A stretch of 64,000 nt of DNA from 13-2-20CM-66-19 sp963824395 (GTDB lineage Bacteria; Pseudomonadota; Gammaproteobacteria; Steroidobacterales; Steroidobacteraceae): positions 310,001 to 374,000 of the forward strand of contig CAWGPF010000001.1 of assembly GCA_963824395.1 (NCBI GenBank). Direction: 5' to 3'. Shown in pieces: positions 34,817 to 42,958 of this stretch. The notes beneath the pieces were generated by a model. It did no database searches. It was not told the DNA's origin and was given only the letters and a program-made list of their open reading frames with translations. A program made the position numbers and the translations under genes. Positions within the stretch are counted from its first letter, which is position 1. Each line of letters begins with the position of its first letter.

Positions 34817-35113
34817 TCAGGCGGCGAGCCTGAGTGTCGGCCGAAGACCCGCTCGCGCGGCCAACACCAACAACATATCCGCACTGAAATCTCGCCAGGC
34901 CCCTTTCATGAGCGCTGAGACTCGGGGTTGCGTAATCCCGAGCTCCTTCGCTGCCCTGCTCTGCGTCCAACCGCGCTCTTTGATGTGCTCACGGAGGGCC
35001 GCCATCAGATCAGCACGCATCTCCAGTACCTTCGCTTCGGCCTCATCAAAGCCCAGATCGCGAAATACGCTGCGGTTGGCCGGAGTAGTGTGTCGAATCA
35101 CGTTTTTTCGCAC
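34817..35113 (-). CDS. XRE-family antitoxin (HigA-like)
   Basis: 98 residues. The helix-turn-helix is LREHIKERGWTQSRAAKELGITQPRVSALMKG (first part about residues 40-48, recognition helix near 60-70). It is the second gene of a toxin-first pair, as in higBA, with four bases between the two. It would bind the operon promoter and neutralise the RelE/HigB-type toxin. Confidence 0.82.
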   Translation of the reverse strand: MRKNVIRHTTPANRSVFRDLGFDEAEAKVLEMRADLMAALREHIKERGWTQSRAAKELGITQPRVSALMKGAWRDFSADMLLVLAARAGLRPTLRLAA

Positions 35114-35117
35114 CCTT

Positions 35118-35450
35118 CTAACCTCCTATCTGCCGTAAGCGGTTGGCCGCTAAGTCGATGTCTGCCTTACGTGTCTTGCTGGTCTTCTTCTGGAAACAAT
35201 GAAGGACATAGACTGCCTCAGCCCTTGCTGCCAAATAGATCACCCGAAAAGCACCCCTTGCATCCCGCACGCGAATCTCTTTGACCCCAGCTCCAACAGC
35301 CTTCATCGGCTTCCAGTCCAAAGGCTCCAAGCCTCGTTGCACAAAGTCGAGGTTGAAACCGGCGTCGCGACGGGCTTCGTCCGGAAAGGCTCGCAGGTCG
35401 TCAAGACTGGACCCTAGAAAATGCAGCGGCTTGCGTGTACCCGGCACCAA
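35118..35450 (-). CDS. HigB/Gp49-like RelE superfamily toxin
   Basis: 110 residues. KPLHFLGSSLDDLRAFPDEAR, MKAVGAGVKEIRV, FRVIYLA and VLHCFQKKTSKTRKADID are the successive conserved parts of the phage-derived Gp49-like/HigB family, ribosome-dependent mRNA interferases. Toxin precedes antitoxin on the same strand. The first four to six residues are uncertain. Confidence 0.84.
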   Translation of the reverse strand: MVPGTRKPLHFLGSSLDDLRAFPDEARRDAGFNLDFVQRGLEPLDWKPMKAVGAGVKEIRVRDARGAFRVIYLAARAEAVYVLHCFQKKTSKTRKADIDLAANRLRQIGG

Positions 35451-35590
35451 CCGTCTATACAGGTTTTTGAATATTTATACAAATATTTGAATAGCGCATC
35501 CGGTTGCAACAGTAAATGGCCGCGCGTGCGCCTAGAGGATCAAAAATGCACTCGAGTGAACGACCGCGTACTGCGCAGGATCGACTGTTG

Positions 35591-35736
35591 TTACCCGCTA
35601 CGGTTCGACCAAAGTCCGGGGTTCAAGCTCTCGCTGTACGGCGGGCAATTTAGCGGGTAATTTTCAACGGCGAATCTCTAAGTCTATGAATAAAATTCTA
35701 AAACCAGCTGGATTCGAGTCCTTTCCCGGCCACCAG
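35591..35736 (+). repeat. att-like site, copy 3
   Basis: TTACCCGCTA (35591-35600), TAGCGGGTAA (35651-35660) and GATTCGAGTCCTTTCCCGGC followed by CACCAG (35711-35736). The last is the tRNA-Leu 3' end with three changes. Arrangement and spacing copy those of 32057-32145. The region 35451-36097 has no gene I recognise. Confidence 0.55.
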
Positions 35737-35781
35737 AATATCTGCATTGTTCAATAATATAACAGCCTATATTGAGTTAAT

Positions 35782-35896
35782 TTCGAGCCAAGTCGATGAC
35801 GCAAACTCGCGCGAACTATAGACAATTTCGCTACCGATCAAGGCCGCTTCAGATGACGCGCGCTTTAAAGAGAAAGAGCACGGATTGCCAGTCCGA
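35782..35896 (+). repeat. island left-end repeat, copy 2 (diverged)
   Basis: TTCGAGCC at 35782 and GCGAACTATAG at 35811 are 46 and 75 bases from the att core end, matching 45 and 75 bases after copy 1. CGGATTGCCAGTCCGA at 35881 is a degenerate form of the hairpin. This implies that another element once began at this third att. Confidence 0.5.
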
Positions 35897-36097
35897 AGCT
35901 CATCTCAGTCACCGCCCAGGTTTCTTAATCCTCGGCTGATCGTTGGAGCTCCAACGACTGTTCCATCCAAAGGACGACGACCTTTACGGCCCCACTCGCG
36001 TTGATCAGTGATGCTCGGCCAACGATGAGAATTTCACCGGCCAGCTTGCGGGGAACGCACCCTGTTCTCTGTGTTAGGCCGCTGGGCTCTCTGCGCG

Positions 36098-37057
36098 CTA
36101 ACCCGTGGCGTCTTCCTGAAACTTCGACGGCGAGGTTCCAACTATGCGTCGAAAGGTGCGCGCGAAGTGGCTGGGATTGGCAAACCCGGCCTCCACGCCT
36201 GCAGTTAAGACGCTGCATTCTCGGCTGCGGAGCCTCTGTTTTGCGCGCTCAATTCGTTGCAGAAGCACGTATTGGTAGGGTGAGTGGCCGGTACTCTGCC
36301 GGAACATCTCCGAAAAGTAGTGGGGGCTCATGCCGGCAATGGTCGCAAGTTGACTCAGGCTCAGGTCGTCTCCCAAGTTCTCGCCGATGAAGTCCATTAC
36401 CCGCTTAAGGCGATATGCCGGCAGTCCTCCGGGAGTAAAGCCGGTGAGTGGATTCCCAGCGCTATGCCGCGAAGCTAAATAGACCGCCAACGAGTCCGCT
36501 AAGGACTCGCCGTAGAGTCGCCCTGCCGGAGAACCCTCCGCCAGGTCCAGCGTCATGGTGTTCAGGATCGACGCAATATGTCGATCCTGTAAGTTGAAGT
36601 ACTGGCGTAGCTCGATGTCTTTGCGGTGCGCGGTGGTTTCTAGCGACTGCGTGAGGAGCGTCGGATGGATCGCCACGGCAACGGTGTGAACCGGCGCCAA
36701 CCATCGTATTTCATCAACGGCTCCCCGCGGCTGGAGTATGACAGTACCCGGCGTCCCCACAAATCGGGTACGCCTGCCGCCGACTTCCACTTCGTATTTG
36801 ACACATCCCTCGAGTACCACCTGCAAGAAATGCTCCGGATGTTCGTGTCGCGGGATTACACCGGCAGAAATGCGGTGAGTTTCCACAGCAATACCCGCCC
36901 ATCCTATTTGAGCACTCGTCAGGGTGGGTGCGGTTTCGATCAAGGGCTCGGCTCGCCCGTCGCGTCGGACTTCGATGCGGTCTGTGGGGTTCGTCAAAGG
37001 CGAGGGCCGAAACCCGCAACCCGCAGAAACTGAAATTTCAGGGACAGCTTTAGCCAT
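36098..37057 (-). CDS. AraC-family transcriptional regulator
   Basis: 319 residues from ATG 37057, which has GAGGA eight bases upstream. The N-terminal half is cupin-like (VIPRHEHPEHFLQVVLEG); the C-terminal two helix-turn-helix domain has LSLSQLATIAGMSPHYFSEMF and AGFANPSHFARTFRRIVGTSP. It is divergent from the globin gene 152 bases away, so it probably controls that operon and perhaps itself. The inducer is unknown. Confidence 0.9.
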   Translation of the reverse strand: MAKAVPEISVSAGCGFRPSPLTNPTDRIEVRRDGRAEPLIETAPTLTSAQIGWAGIAVETHRISAGVIPRHEHPEHFLQVVLEGCVKYEVEVGGRRTRFVGTPGTVILQPRGAVDEIRWLAPVHTVAVAIHPTLLTQSLETTAHRKDIELRQYFNLQDRHIASILNTMTLDLAEGSPAGRLYGESLADSLAVYLASRHSAGNPLTGFTPGGLPAYRLKRVMDFIGENLGDDLSLSQLATIAGMSPHYFSEMFRQSTGHSPYQYVLLQRIERAKQRLRSRECSVLTAGVEAGFANPSHFARTFRRIVGTSPSKFQEDATG

Positions 37058-37209
37058 CGTCGTTCCTCGGAAGGAAGCTACCCACACCGGCTCCAATAAT
37101 AATCGGAAGATCGGAACAACTCCGGTCGTTCAGAACATGTAGCTGTCGCCATGGGGCCTAACCTTTCGACCGCGGTACAGCACCGCGACCGACCAATAAG
37201 GCCCGGATC

Positions 37210-37734
37210 ATGACGAAAGCCGGATTTACCTGTCCTCACCCGTCGCAGTGCGTCACGAACCTTGCGACGGTAACGGCTTCGATGGCCCGTCAACCATCCG
37301 TGCATATGCTTATGGGCGAGGCGACCATCGAACGCGTGGTGCACGAGTTCTATCGTCGCGTTCGTCGCGATTGCGTGCTCGCCAAGATATTCAACGCGCG
37401 CATCGCGGACTGGGAACTCCACTTGTCGCGCATGTGTGAATTCTGGTCGTCCGTTGCACTCAGTAGCGGCCGCTACCACGGCCGCCCCCTGAGCAAGCAC
37501 CTGATGCTGCCGGTGAGCGCGCCGCACTTCGATCGCTGGCTGGAGCTATTCGCATCAACGGTGCAGGAGATCTGCGCGCCCGCCGCCGCAGTGGAGCTCA
37601 CAAAGCGGGCACGGCTCATCGCCCGGAGCCTGGAGGGCGGCATTGCGGCTGCTCACGGCGTGGTGCTCTCAAAAGATGAGCGTTTTGCCCCATCTCAAAA
37701 TTCCGCGCTCCAGAAGCCTGGGGGACACCAATGA
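37210..37734 (+). CDS. group III truncated haemoglobin-like globin
   Basis: 174 residues; a start at 37282 (MARQPSVHML) is equally possible. IERVVHEFYRRVRRDCVLAKIF fits the A/B helices with B10 Tyr-type position, WELHLSRMCEFWSSVALSSGRYHGRPLSKHL the E-helix region with W, and HFDRWLELFASTVQEI the F/G helices with proximal His. Truncated haemoglobins of group III bind O2 and often detoxify NO or peroxide. The stop overlaps the next gene by four bases. Confidence 0.78.
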   Translation: MTKAGFTCPHPSQCVTNLATVTASMARQPSVHMLMGEATIERVVHEFYRRVRRDCVLAKIFNARIADWELHLSRMCEFWSSVALSSGRYHGRPLSKHLMLPVSAPHFDRWLELFASTVQEICAPAAAVELTKRARLIARSLEGGIAAAHGVVLSKDERFAPSQNSALQKPGGHQ

Positions 37735-38036
37735 AACCCATTCTCCCCGCGAGCCTGAAGGCATACAAGCGCACGCCAATCTTTGACGAGCATACCCTCC
37801 CGGCAGGTCTGCGGCGCGAACACCGTACAAAGCCCGGCGTCTGGGCCCTGATTCACGTGACCCACGGAGCACTTCGCTACCGCGTTCTTGACCCGTTTCA
37901 CGAGCAAATGCTCACCACAGAGACACCCGGAGTTGTGTGGCCCGGACAATTGCACGAGGTCGAGCCCGTCGGGCCGGTGCGAGTATTCGTGGAATTCTTT
38001 GCCGAGGATCCGGCTGGCGACAACCCGCATGCGTGA
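37731..38036 (+). CDS. DUF1971 (TehB N-terminal-like) protein
   Basis: 101 residues. LPASLKAYKRTPIFDEHTLPAGL, HRTKPGVWALIHV, LRYRVLDP and PGVVWPGQLHEVEPVGPVRVFVEFF match the small cupin-like DUF1971 family known as the N-terminal part of some tellurite-resistance TehB proteins. In many genomes it is adjacent to a group III globin, as here (ATGA overlap), pointing to a joint role, probably in NO or oxidative stress. Biochemical function is not established. Confidence 0.82.
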   Translation: MKPILPASLKAYKRTPIFDEHTLPAGLRREHRTKPGVWALIHVTHGALRYRVLDPFHEQMLTTETPGVVWPGQLHEVEPVGPVRVFVEFFAEDPAGDNPHA

Positions 38037-38148
38037 GGCTCCCATGAAGCGACTCTGTCTTATTGCCGCGAAATCCTGCGACTGCATCGAGGGTGTCGCC
38101 CGCTTTACTTCCAGTCATTACACACAAGACCGATTAGGGAGCATCATC

Positions 38149-39951
38149 ATGAAAGTTCACCGGAAATTTCTTGCTCTTCTCGCCGCTCTTCTGTCCGCCT
38201 GCGGCGGCGGAGGTGGCGGATCGTCGCTGCCGATTCAGGTGGCCTTTGCGCCACCATTGCCGACCGCGATTCAGGTTGGCAATACAGCAAGCCTTTCCGC
38301 CACCGTCGCCAACGACGGCAGCGCTTCCGGCGTGTACTGGAGCGTCACCTGCAGCGGGTCGGACTGTGGCTCATTCAACCCCACACAGACTGCCAGCGAC
38401 GTTCCGACAACTTACACTCCGCCCGCCTCAGTGCCAGGCGGTGGCACGGTAACGATCACGGCGACCTCGGTGGCTGACGGTTCCAGGTCGGCATCCGGGA
38501 CCCTCACGGTCACCGGGGGCTCAAATGCGGTGCTGGCCGATGGTACATATCTGTTCCATCTCGCCGGTGTCGATCAGAGTCAGGGTCCCTATAGCATCGC
38601 CGGCGCCTTCAAGGTTGCCAGCGGCCTGATCACCGGCGGCGAGGAGGACTTCACTGACCTCACCTCTGGAGATCACTTCACACTCGACGCCGCAAAGTCC
38701 TCCCTCGGCACCTCAGGCAATGACGTCCAGGTGACTCTGCAGGCGCTGCCCGACAGTAAGCCGGGAGCTCCGGTCATCGGCGTCAATGGGCTCCTCACCT
38801 TGCACGGCACCCTCGTATCTGCCACGCGGGCTCTCGTATCCGAGCACGACGACTGGGCAACGGCCACCGGCTCCCTCGATCTGCAAACCACCACGGCGGC
38901 CCCCAGCGGCACGTACGCATTCGCCGTCCAAGGAAGCGACACCAGCAACGGCGATGCCCTCGCCGCCGGCGGAGTCCTGCACTTCGACGGCGGCTCGCTC
39001 GTGGCCACGGACAGTGTGCTCGACATCAACGACGGTGGCTCAACGCGTGCGGGGCAGACGTTTAGCTCCGGGACGGTGAGCACTGCCGATGCCTACGGTC
39101 GGGTCACGATCGCGCTTGTCCCAACCACGACCGCAAGCATGACGTTCAGCGCGTACTGCCTCAGCACCACGCGAATCTACCTCATCGAGGATCAAGCCGA
39201 CGCAGCCAACGCAAATCTCGGAGGTACCGGATTGGGCCAGGGGCCCAACGCCGGCAAGTTCACGATCAGCAATGTCGCCGGCGTGAGCTACGCCTTCGGG
39301 GTTGCGGGCCTGGACAATGCTGCCCCTTCGGGCAGCCCTGTCACCATCGCGGGCGGATTCGGGCTGAACGCGGATGGGTCGGTCTCCGGCGCAGCGGCAT
39401 TCGCTGACTACAACGTGCATCAGGGCAATCAGCTCAGCGGTTCATGGGCCGTCGCCCCCAACGGGCGAGTCACCATCAACCCGGTGAGCTTCCCGACAAC
39501 CGGAGTGACTTTGGCCTTTCAGCTGTACCTCGACGGGAACGGCAACGCCCTGGTCATCGGGATGGATTCCTTCCAGATCACTGAAGGCCCGGCCTTCGCA
39601 CAATCCTCGAACTCGAACGCGCTCTCTGGACCCTATGGCATGACTGTCCTGGGACTCAATGCCGGTTCGGGAACCTTCAGTGCGGTGGGCCCGGTCACGG
39701 TCACCACAGGCACCTTTTCCGGCTCGGTCGACCTCAACAATAGTGGCTCGCCATCCTCGGGGATCGCAATTGGCGGCTCGCAGAATGTTGCCAGCGGTAC
39801 CTTGAGCCTTGCGGGACTGAATCCCAACGACCCCTCCGCCAGCACCGGCTGGGGCTACTACCCCATCGATAACGCACGCACGCTGGCCATCGAAGTCGAC
39901 GGAAGTGAGCTCGGGTTGCTGTGGCTTGAAGCGAGCACCGCCGCTCACTAA
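38149..39951 (+). CDS. large secreted lipoprotein with bacterial Ig-like N terminus
   Basis: 600 residues from the ATG at 38149, with GGGAG upstream; the earlier in-frame start would fuse it to the DUF1971 region and is rejected. MKVHRKFLALLAALLSAC is a lipoprotein signal peptide with lipidated Cys18 followed by a glycine run. Residues about 30-125 look like a bacterial Ig-like domain (IQVGNTASLSATVANDG, GTVTITATSVADG). The rest is built of similar beta-rich units with repeated GTYxFxVxGxD/AGxxxxxG motifs (GTYLFHLAGVDQ, GTYAFAVQGSD, YAFGVAGLDN, YGMTVLGLNAG), four of them. Such proteins are found in acidobacteria and related soils bacteria. Outer-membrane surface display is likely; function unknown. 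Confidence 0.75.
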   Translation: MKVHRKFLALLAALLSACGGGGGGSSLPIQVAFAPPLPTAIQVGNTASLSATVANDGSASGVYWSVTCSGSDCGSFNPTQTASDVPTTYTPPASVPGGGTVTITATSVADGSRSASGTLTVTGGSNAVLADGTYLFHLAGVDQSQGPYSIAGAFKVASGLITGGEEDFTDLTSGDHFTLDAAKSSLGTSGNDVQVTLQALPDSKPGAPVIGVNGLLTLHGTLVSATRALVSEHDDWATATGSLDLQTTTAAPSGTYAFAVQGSDTSNGDALAAGGVLHFDGGSLVATDSVLDINDGGSTRAGQTFSSGTVSTADAYGRVTIALVPTTTASMTFSAYCLSTTRIYLIEDQADAANANLGGTGLGQGPNAGKFTISNVAGVSYAFGVAGLDNAAPSGSPVTIAGGFGLNADGSVSGAAAFADYNVHQGNQLSGSWAVAPNGRVTINPVSFPTTGVTLAFQLYLDGNGNALVIGMDSFQITEGPAFAQSSNSNALSGPYGMTVLGLNAGSGTFSAVGPVTVTTGTFSGSVDLNNSGSPSSGIAIGGSQNVASGTLSLAGLNPNDPSASTGWGYYPIDNARTLAIEVDGSELGLLWLEASTAAH

Positions 39952-39975
39952 CTGGTACCCCGATAAGGAGCTCGC

Positions 39976-40209
39976 ATGTCAGGGACTCTTTCCGTCTCGA
40001 AGGCGCGGCAGCCACGGCTGCATGAGGCAGAACGCCGCGAGATTTATCCGCCGTCGACCTTGGGTTTCGCAGGGCGGCTGCTGGGTGGCGCGACAGCATG
40101 CCGCAGCGAACCGGACGTCTGTGCCATTGGTACCGGCGCCAGCCTATCAGCTGCACCGGCACATTTGATGAGTCTCACAACTACTTGGGAGAGCGAACCA
40201 TGGATCTAG
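39976..40209 (+). CDS. small hypothetical protein, possibly coupled to rubredoxin
   Basis: 77 codons from ATG 39976, preceded by AAGGAG at ideal spacing, and overlapping the rubredoxin start by 10 bases. The sequence (MSGTLSVSKARQPRLHEAE and so on) has no recognised domain. The good ribosome binding site argues that it is translated, perhaps as a leader that couples rubredoxin synthesis; otherwise it may be a chance frame. Confidence 0.4.
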   Translation: MSGTLSVSKARQPRLHEAERREIYPPSTLGFAGRLLGGATACRSEPDVCAIGTGASLSAAPAHLMSLTTTWESEPWI

Positions 40210-40418
40210 AGCCTTTCAAACGCTGGATGTGTCTCGGGTGCGGCTTCCTCTATGACGAAGCCCTGGGGTCTGCGGAGCACGGGCTTGCGGCCGGCACGCG
40301 CTGGGCGGATGTGCCAGCCGACTGGGTCTGCCCGGACTGCGGTACCCCCAAGCACATGTTCGAGATGGTCGAGATTCCGTACGCACCGGGGCAGCCCGTC
40401 GTGCGCGCGGTTCTGTAA
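40200..40418 (+). CDS. rubredoxin
   Basis: 72 residues. Two CxxC knuckles: C11/C14 in MCLGCGFLYDEALG and C44/C47 in WVCPDCGTPK, enclosing a single non-haem iron. Electron carrier, for example to an oxygenase or NO/peroxide reductase. It lies between the secreted lipoprotein and the pirin gene on the same strand. The start is given by the ATG that follows a short overlap with the small ORF. Confidence 0.93.
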   Translation: MDLEPFKRWMCLGCGFLYDEALGSAEHGLAAGTRWADVPADWVCPDCGTPKHMFEMVEIPYAPGQPVVRAVL

Positions 40419-40439
40419 TCGCGTGTCTAGGAGAAATCG

Positions 40440-41189
40440 ATGAACACTTCCTTCGTGCTGCGCTCCCACGAGCGTGGCTACAACAAGTTTCTATCCACAG
40501 GCGACAGCGCCTCCTACATCGGCGGTCATCCCGAGGCGACGCTCACGCGCCATTCAAGCCTGGATTTCGGTCCTTACCAGTCAGGACAACGTGGATTCGG
40601 CCGTCTGCGCGTATTCGGCGATGAACTCTTCAGCGGGCCTGGATGCGGATACAACATCCACCGGCACCATAACTTCATCATCTGTGCGTTTGTGCTCAAA
40701 GGGCAGCTGACCCACATCAACACGGTCGGCAACATCGATCAGCTGACGGCGGGAGACTACTACGCCTTCTCTGCCGGTTCGGGCGGTAAGCACTGCGAGC
40801 TGAACCTGAGAAACGAGGACACCAACATCCTCTATGTATGGATCATGCCGGACCAGCTGCTGCTGCCGCCATCCTACGGTCGTGGCCGCTTTGATGCAGT
40901 CACGGAACGAAACAGGCTCATTTCACTGGTCGGAAATACCGATGGTGCCATACGAGTATCTCAGGACGTAAGGATCTCGCGCCTGTCGAGCGACAAGGCG
41001 ATGACGCTTGATTACACGCCGACGTCGAAGGAACACGGGGTGTATGTGTTCGTGATCGAGGGCGAAGTGACGGTCAATGACACGGCTTTGGCGCGCCGCG
41101 ACAGCACGGGCCTCTGGGGCGGCGAAGGCATAAAGCTGCGTACCGACGTCGAGGATGCGGATGTCCTGATCATCGAGACGGCACCCTGA
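40440..41189 (+). CDS. pirin-family cupin protein
   Basis: 249 residues. Two cupin barrels: the first around IHRHHNFIICAFVLKGQLTH and the second around YTPTSKEHGVYVFVIEGEVTV. The first holds the metal-binding His pair (HRHHN rather than the usual PHPHRGFE). The pirin YhhW type can act as a quercetin 2,3-dioxygenase or redox-sensitive regulator. It follows rubredoxin after 21 bases with AGGAG before the ATG, so both are in one operon. Confidence 0.75.
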   Translation: MNTSFVLRSHERGYNKFLSTGDSASYIGGHPEATLTRHSSLDFGPYQSGQRGFGRLRVFGDELFSGPGCGYNIHRHHNFIICAFVLKGQLTHINTVGNIDQLTAGDYYAFSAGSGGKHCELNLRNEDTNILYVWIMPDQLLLPPSYGRGRFDAVTERNRLISLVGNTDGAIRVSQDVRISRLSSDKAMTLDYTPTSKEHGVYVFVIEGEVTVNDTALARRDSTGLWGGEGIKLRTDVEDADVLIIETAP

Positions 41190-41267
41190 AGGGCCGTAAC
41201 GCGGGAATTACTTTTAGGTTTCCGGAGCGCATCACGTTGATGCGCCCGCCGGATGAGGAAAAGTGAC

Positions 41268-41861
41268 ATGCCAGTTCTACAAGTCTATTACCCGCAGGGC
41301 ACTCTGGTCGGGGAGCGCAAGGTCGCTCTCGCGCGCAGCCTGACGGACGTGCTCCTGAGAATGGAGGGTGGCGCCAAGACACCCGGTGGTCTTGCCTTCG
41401 CGTCCGTTCTCTTCACGGAGATCGCGCAGGGCGACTGGTGGGTCGGCGGATATATCGATGCGACCTACGTGGCGCCGCCCGGTAAATTCCTGGTGCGTGT
41501 CAGCATTCCGGAGGGATACATGAGTCAGGCCCACAAGTCTGCCGTGCACGCGATGGTCAACGCGTCCTTCATCGAGGTGCTCGGCGGCGCGAGTGATCCG
41601 CGGGCAGGTGCGAGCGTGCTCGTGATCCTCGAGGAAGTGACCGAAGGCAACTGGGGCGCCCAGGGCCGCACCATCAGCCTCGCCGCGATAGCCGACATCG
41701 TTGGTCTTTCCAAGAGCTCGGAGCGCTTCAAGTGGGTGAAGGCGTACTTCGCCGCCAAGGCGCGGCAGTTTGCCGCGGCCAGTTACCCCGCGGACACGGG
41801 TGGCCTGTTGCCCGACGAAACACCAACAGACGAGCCCGTGGTGCAAGGTAAGTCGCTATGA
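41268..41861 (+). CDS. tautomerase-superfamily protein, two fused domains
   Basis: 197 residues. The start at 41268 is chosen because MP makes Pro1 the N-terminal residue after Met removal, the catalytic base of 4-oxalocrotonate tautomerases; GAGGA stands eight bases upstream. PVLQVYYPQGTLVGERKVALARSLTDVLL is the first domain (beta-alpha, Arg near position 25). A second, similar unit follows (VRVSIPEGYMSQAHKSAVHAMV) without an N-terminal Pro. Such proteins catalyse keto-enol tautomerisation or dehalogenation in aromatic/unsaturated acid pathways. The last 40 residues are unusual and low complexity. Confidence 0.72.
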   Translation: MPVLQVYYPQGTLVGERKVALARSLTDVLLRMEGGAKTPGGLAFASVLFTEIAQGDWWVGGYIDATYVAPPGKFLVRVSIPEGYMSQAHKSAVHAMVNASFIEVLGGASDPRAGASVLVILEEVTEGNWGAQGRTISLAAIADIVGLSKSSERFKWVKAYFAAKARQFAAASYPADTGGLLPDETPTDEPVVQGKSL

Positions 41862-41983
41862 GCGAGCACTTCCTTGTTTTTCCCTTTTCTGCCGGCATTG
41901 CTCTGTTCAACACGTGCGACTGCAGCGGTCTAGCTGCATACACGCGAATGCAACCCCAACACCGTTCAATCGGGAGAATGTAA

Positions 41984-42436
41984 ATGTCGCTTCAAGTGGC
42001 CCGCGACGCGGAGTTCGTCGAACTGTCCTGCAAGTACCCGTGGTTCACACCTCCGGCATCGATCCCCCCAATCGCAGGGGCCAACGACTCGAGCTTCTCG
42101 CAGCCAGACGCACGGCACGCGAGTGCGGGCGCGATCCAGGTGCAGTCTCGTACGGCCGTTGCGTCGGTTCGAGCGCCCGAAGGATTCGATGGACTCGCAG
42201 CATGGCGCGACTTCTGCCGCGACAGCGCCGCCCGGAAGGCTCCGAGCTTATGGCAGCAATCGGTCAGGCAGCTGAAACGCGTCTTCCCGCGCACTTTCGC
42301 GTGCCTTCTGGGACTTACCGGGTGCGGCTGTGGCGGAGGATCCAGCGGCCCTGTGATCGGCGTCGCCTCCGACACCAACCCGCCGGCGGCGATGGTCACC
42401 GGTGCGACTGCCAAGATCACCGCAACGGCTATCTGA
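41984..42436 (+). CDS. hypothetical protein upstream of the RiPP genes
   Basis: 150 codons from an ATG preceded by GGGAGAA. No domain is recognised. There is a possible internal lipoprotein-like segment LLGLTGCGCGGGSSG (residues about 108-122), so the real gene might start later and encode a short lipoprotein, or the product might be a poorly conserved precursor. It ends 84 bases before grrA. Confidence 0.4.
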   Translation: MSLQVARDAEFVELSCKYPWFTPPASIPPIAGANDSSFSQPDARHASAGAIQVQSRTAVASVRAPEGFDGLAAWRDFCRDSAARKAPSLWQQSVRQLKRVFPRTFACLLGLTGCGCGGGSSGPVIGVASDTNPPAAMVTGATAKITATAI

Positions 42437-42520
42437 GAAATCTCTTCGCAACCGTCCGCGGGTAAAGCGGACACAGGGGAACCGGACGCGGGTTCGGGTC
42501 CAACAACCTCAGGAGGTCAC

Positions 42521-42934
42521 ATGTTCACCAAAGAAAGAGTCTCAAGAGCCTTATCGCTCGTCCTTCCCAGCGGCGCGATCGGCGCCTCCGTGCTGCTCGC
42601 CCTATCCTCCGCCCAGGCGGCCGTCTCTCCGACGCCTGCGGCCAACACCAACCCTGAGCAACCTGGGGTGGGCGCGCAGCTTAAGGCAATTCGCGCCGGC
42701 GTTGCGGAAATCGCAACACCGACTACCGAGGGCTCAGCGCAAATTGATCCGTCGGACAACAGAGGTCTTGTCCCCACATGGTGGGGCAACGGTGGCTGGG
42801 GTCGCTGGCACGCCGGATGGGGCAACGGTGGCTGGCGCTGGGGTTGGCACAACGGCGGCTGGGGTAACGGCGGCTGGCCCAACGGTTGGCACAACTGGGG
42901 CAACGGCTGGCATAACTATTGGCACAACGGCTAA
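42521..42934 (+). CDS. grrA: GrrA-like Trp-rich RiPP precursor with nine W-X-N motifs
   Basis: 137 residues; AGGAGG lies seven bases before the ATG. Residues 1-33 form a Sec signal peptide (cleavage near SSAQA). A linker of about 50 residues follows, then a Trp/Gly/Asn/His-rich core from W87 to the end. W-X-N tripeptides occur at W88, W100, W109, W114, W119, W123, W126, W130 and W134. In the characterised GRRM/OscA family and other triceptides, a radical SAM enzyme joins the aromatic ring of residue 1 to the beta-carbon of residue 3 of exactly such motifs, making three-residue cyclophanes. The partner enzyme is the next gene. The exported product could have up to nine rings. Confidence 0.85.
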   Translation: MFTKERVSRALSLVLPSGAIGASVLLALSSAQAAVSPTPAANTNPEQPGVGAQLKAIRAGVAEIATPTTEGSAQIDPSDNRGLVPTWWGNGGWGRWHAGWGNGGWRWGWHNGGWGNGGWPNGWHNWGNGWHNYWHNG

Positions 42935-42958
42935 GCACATCACTCGGGAGATCAGGTC

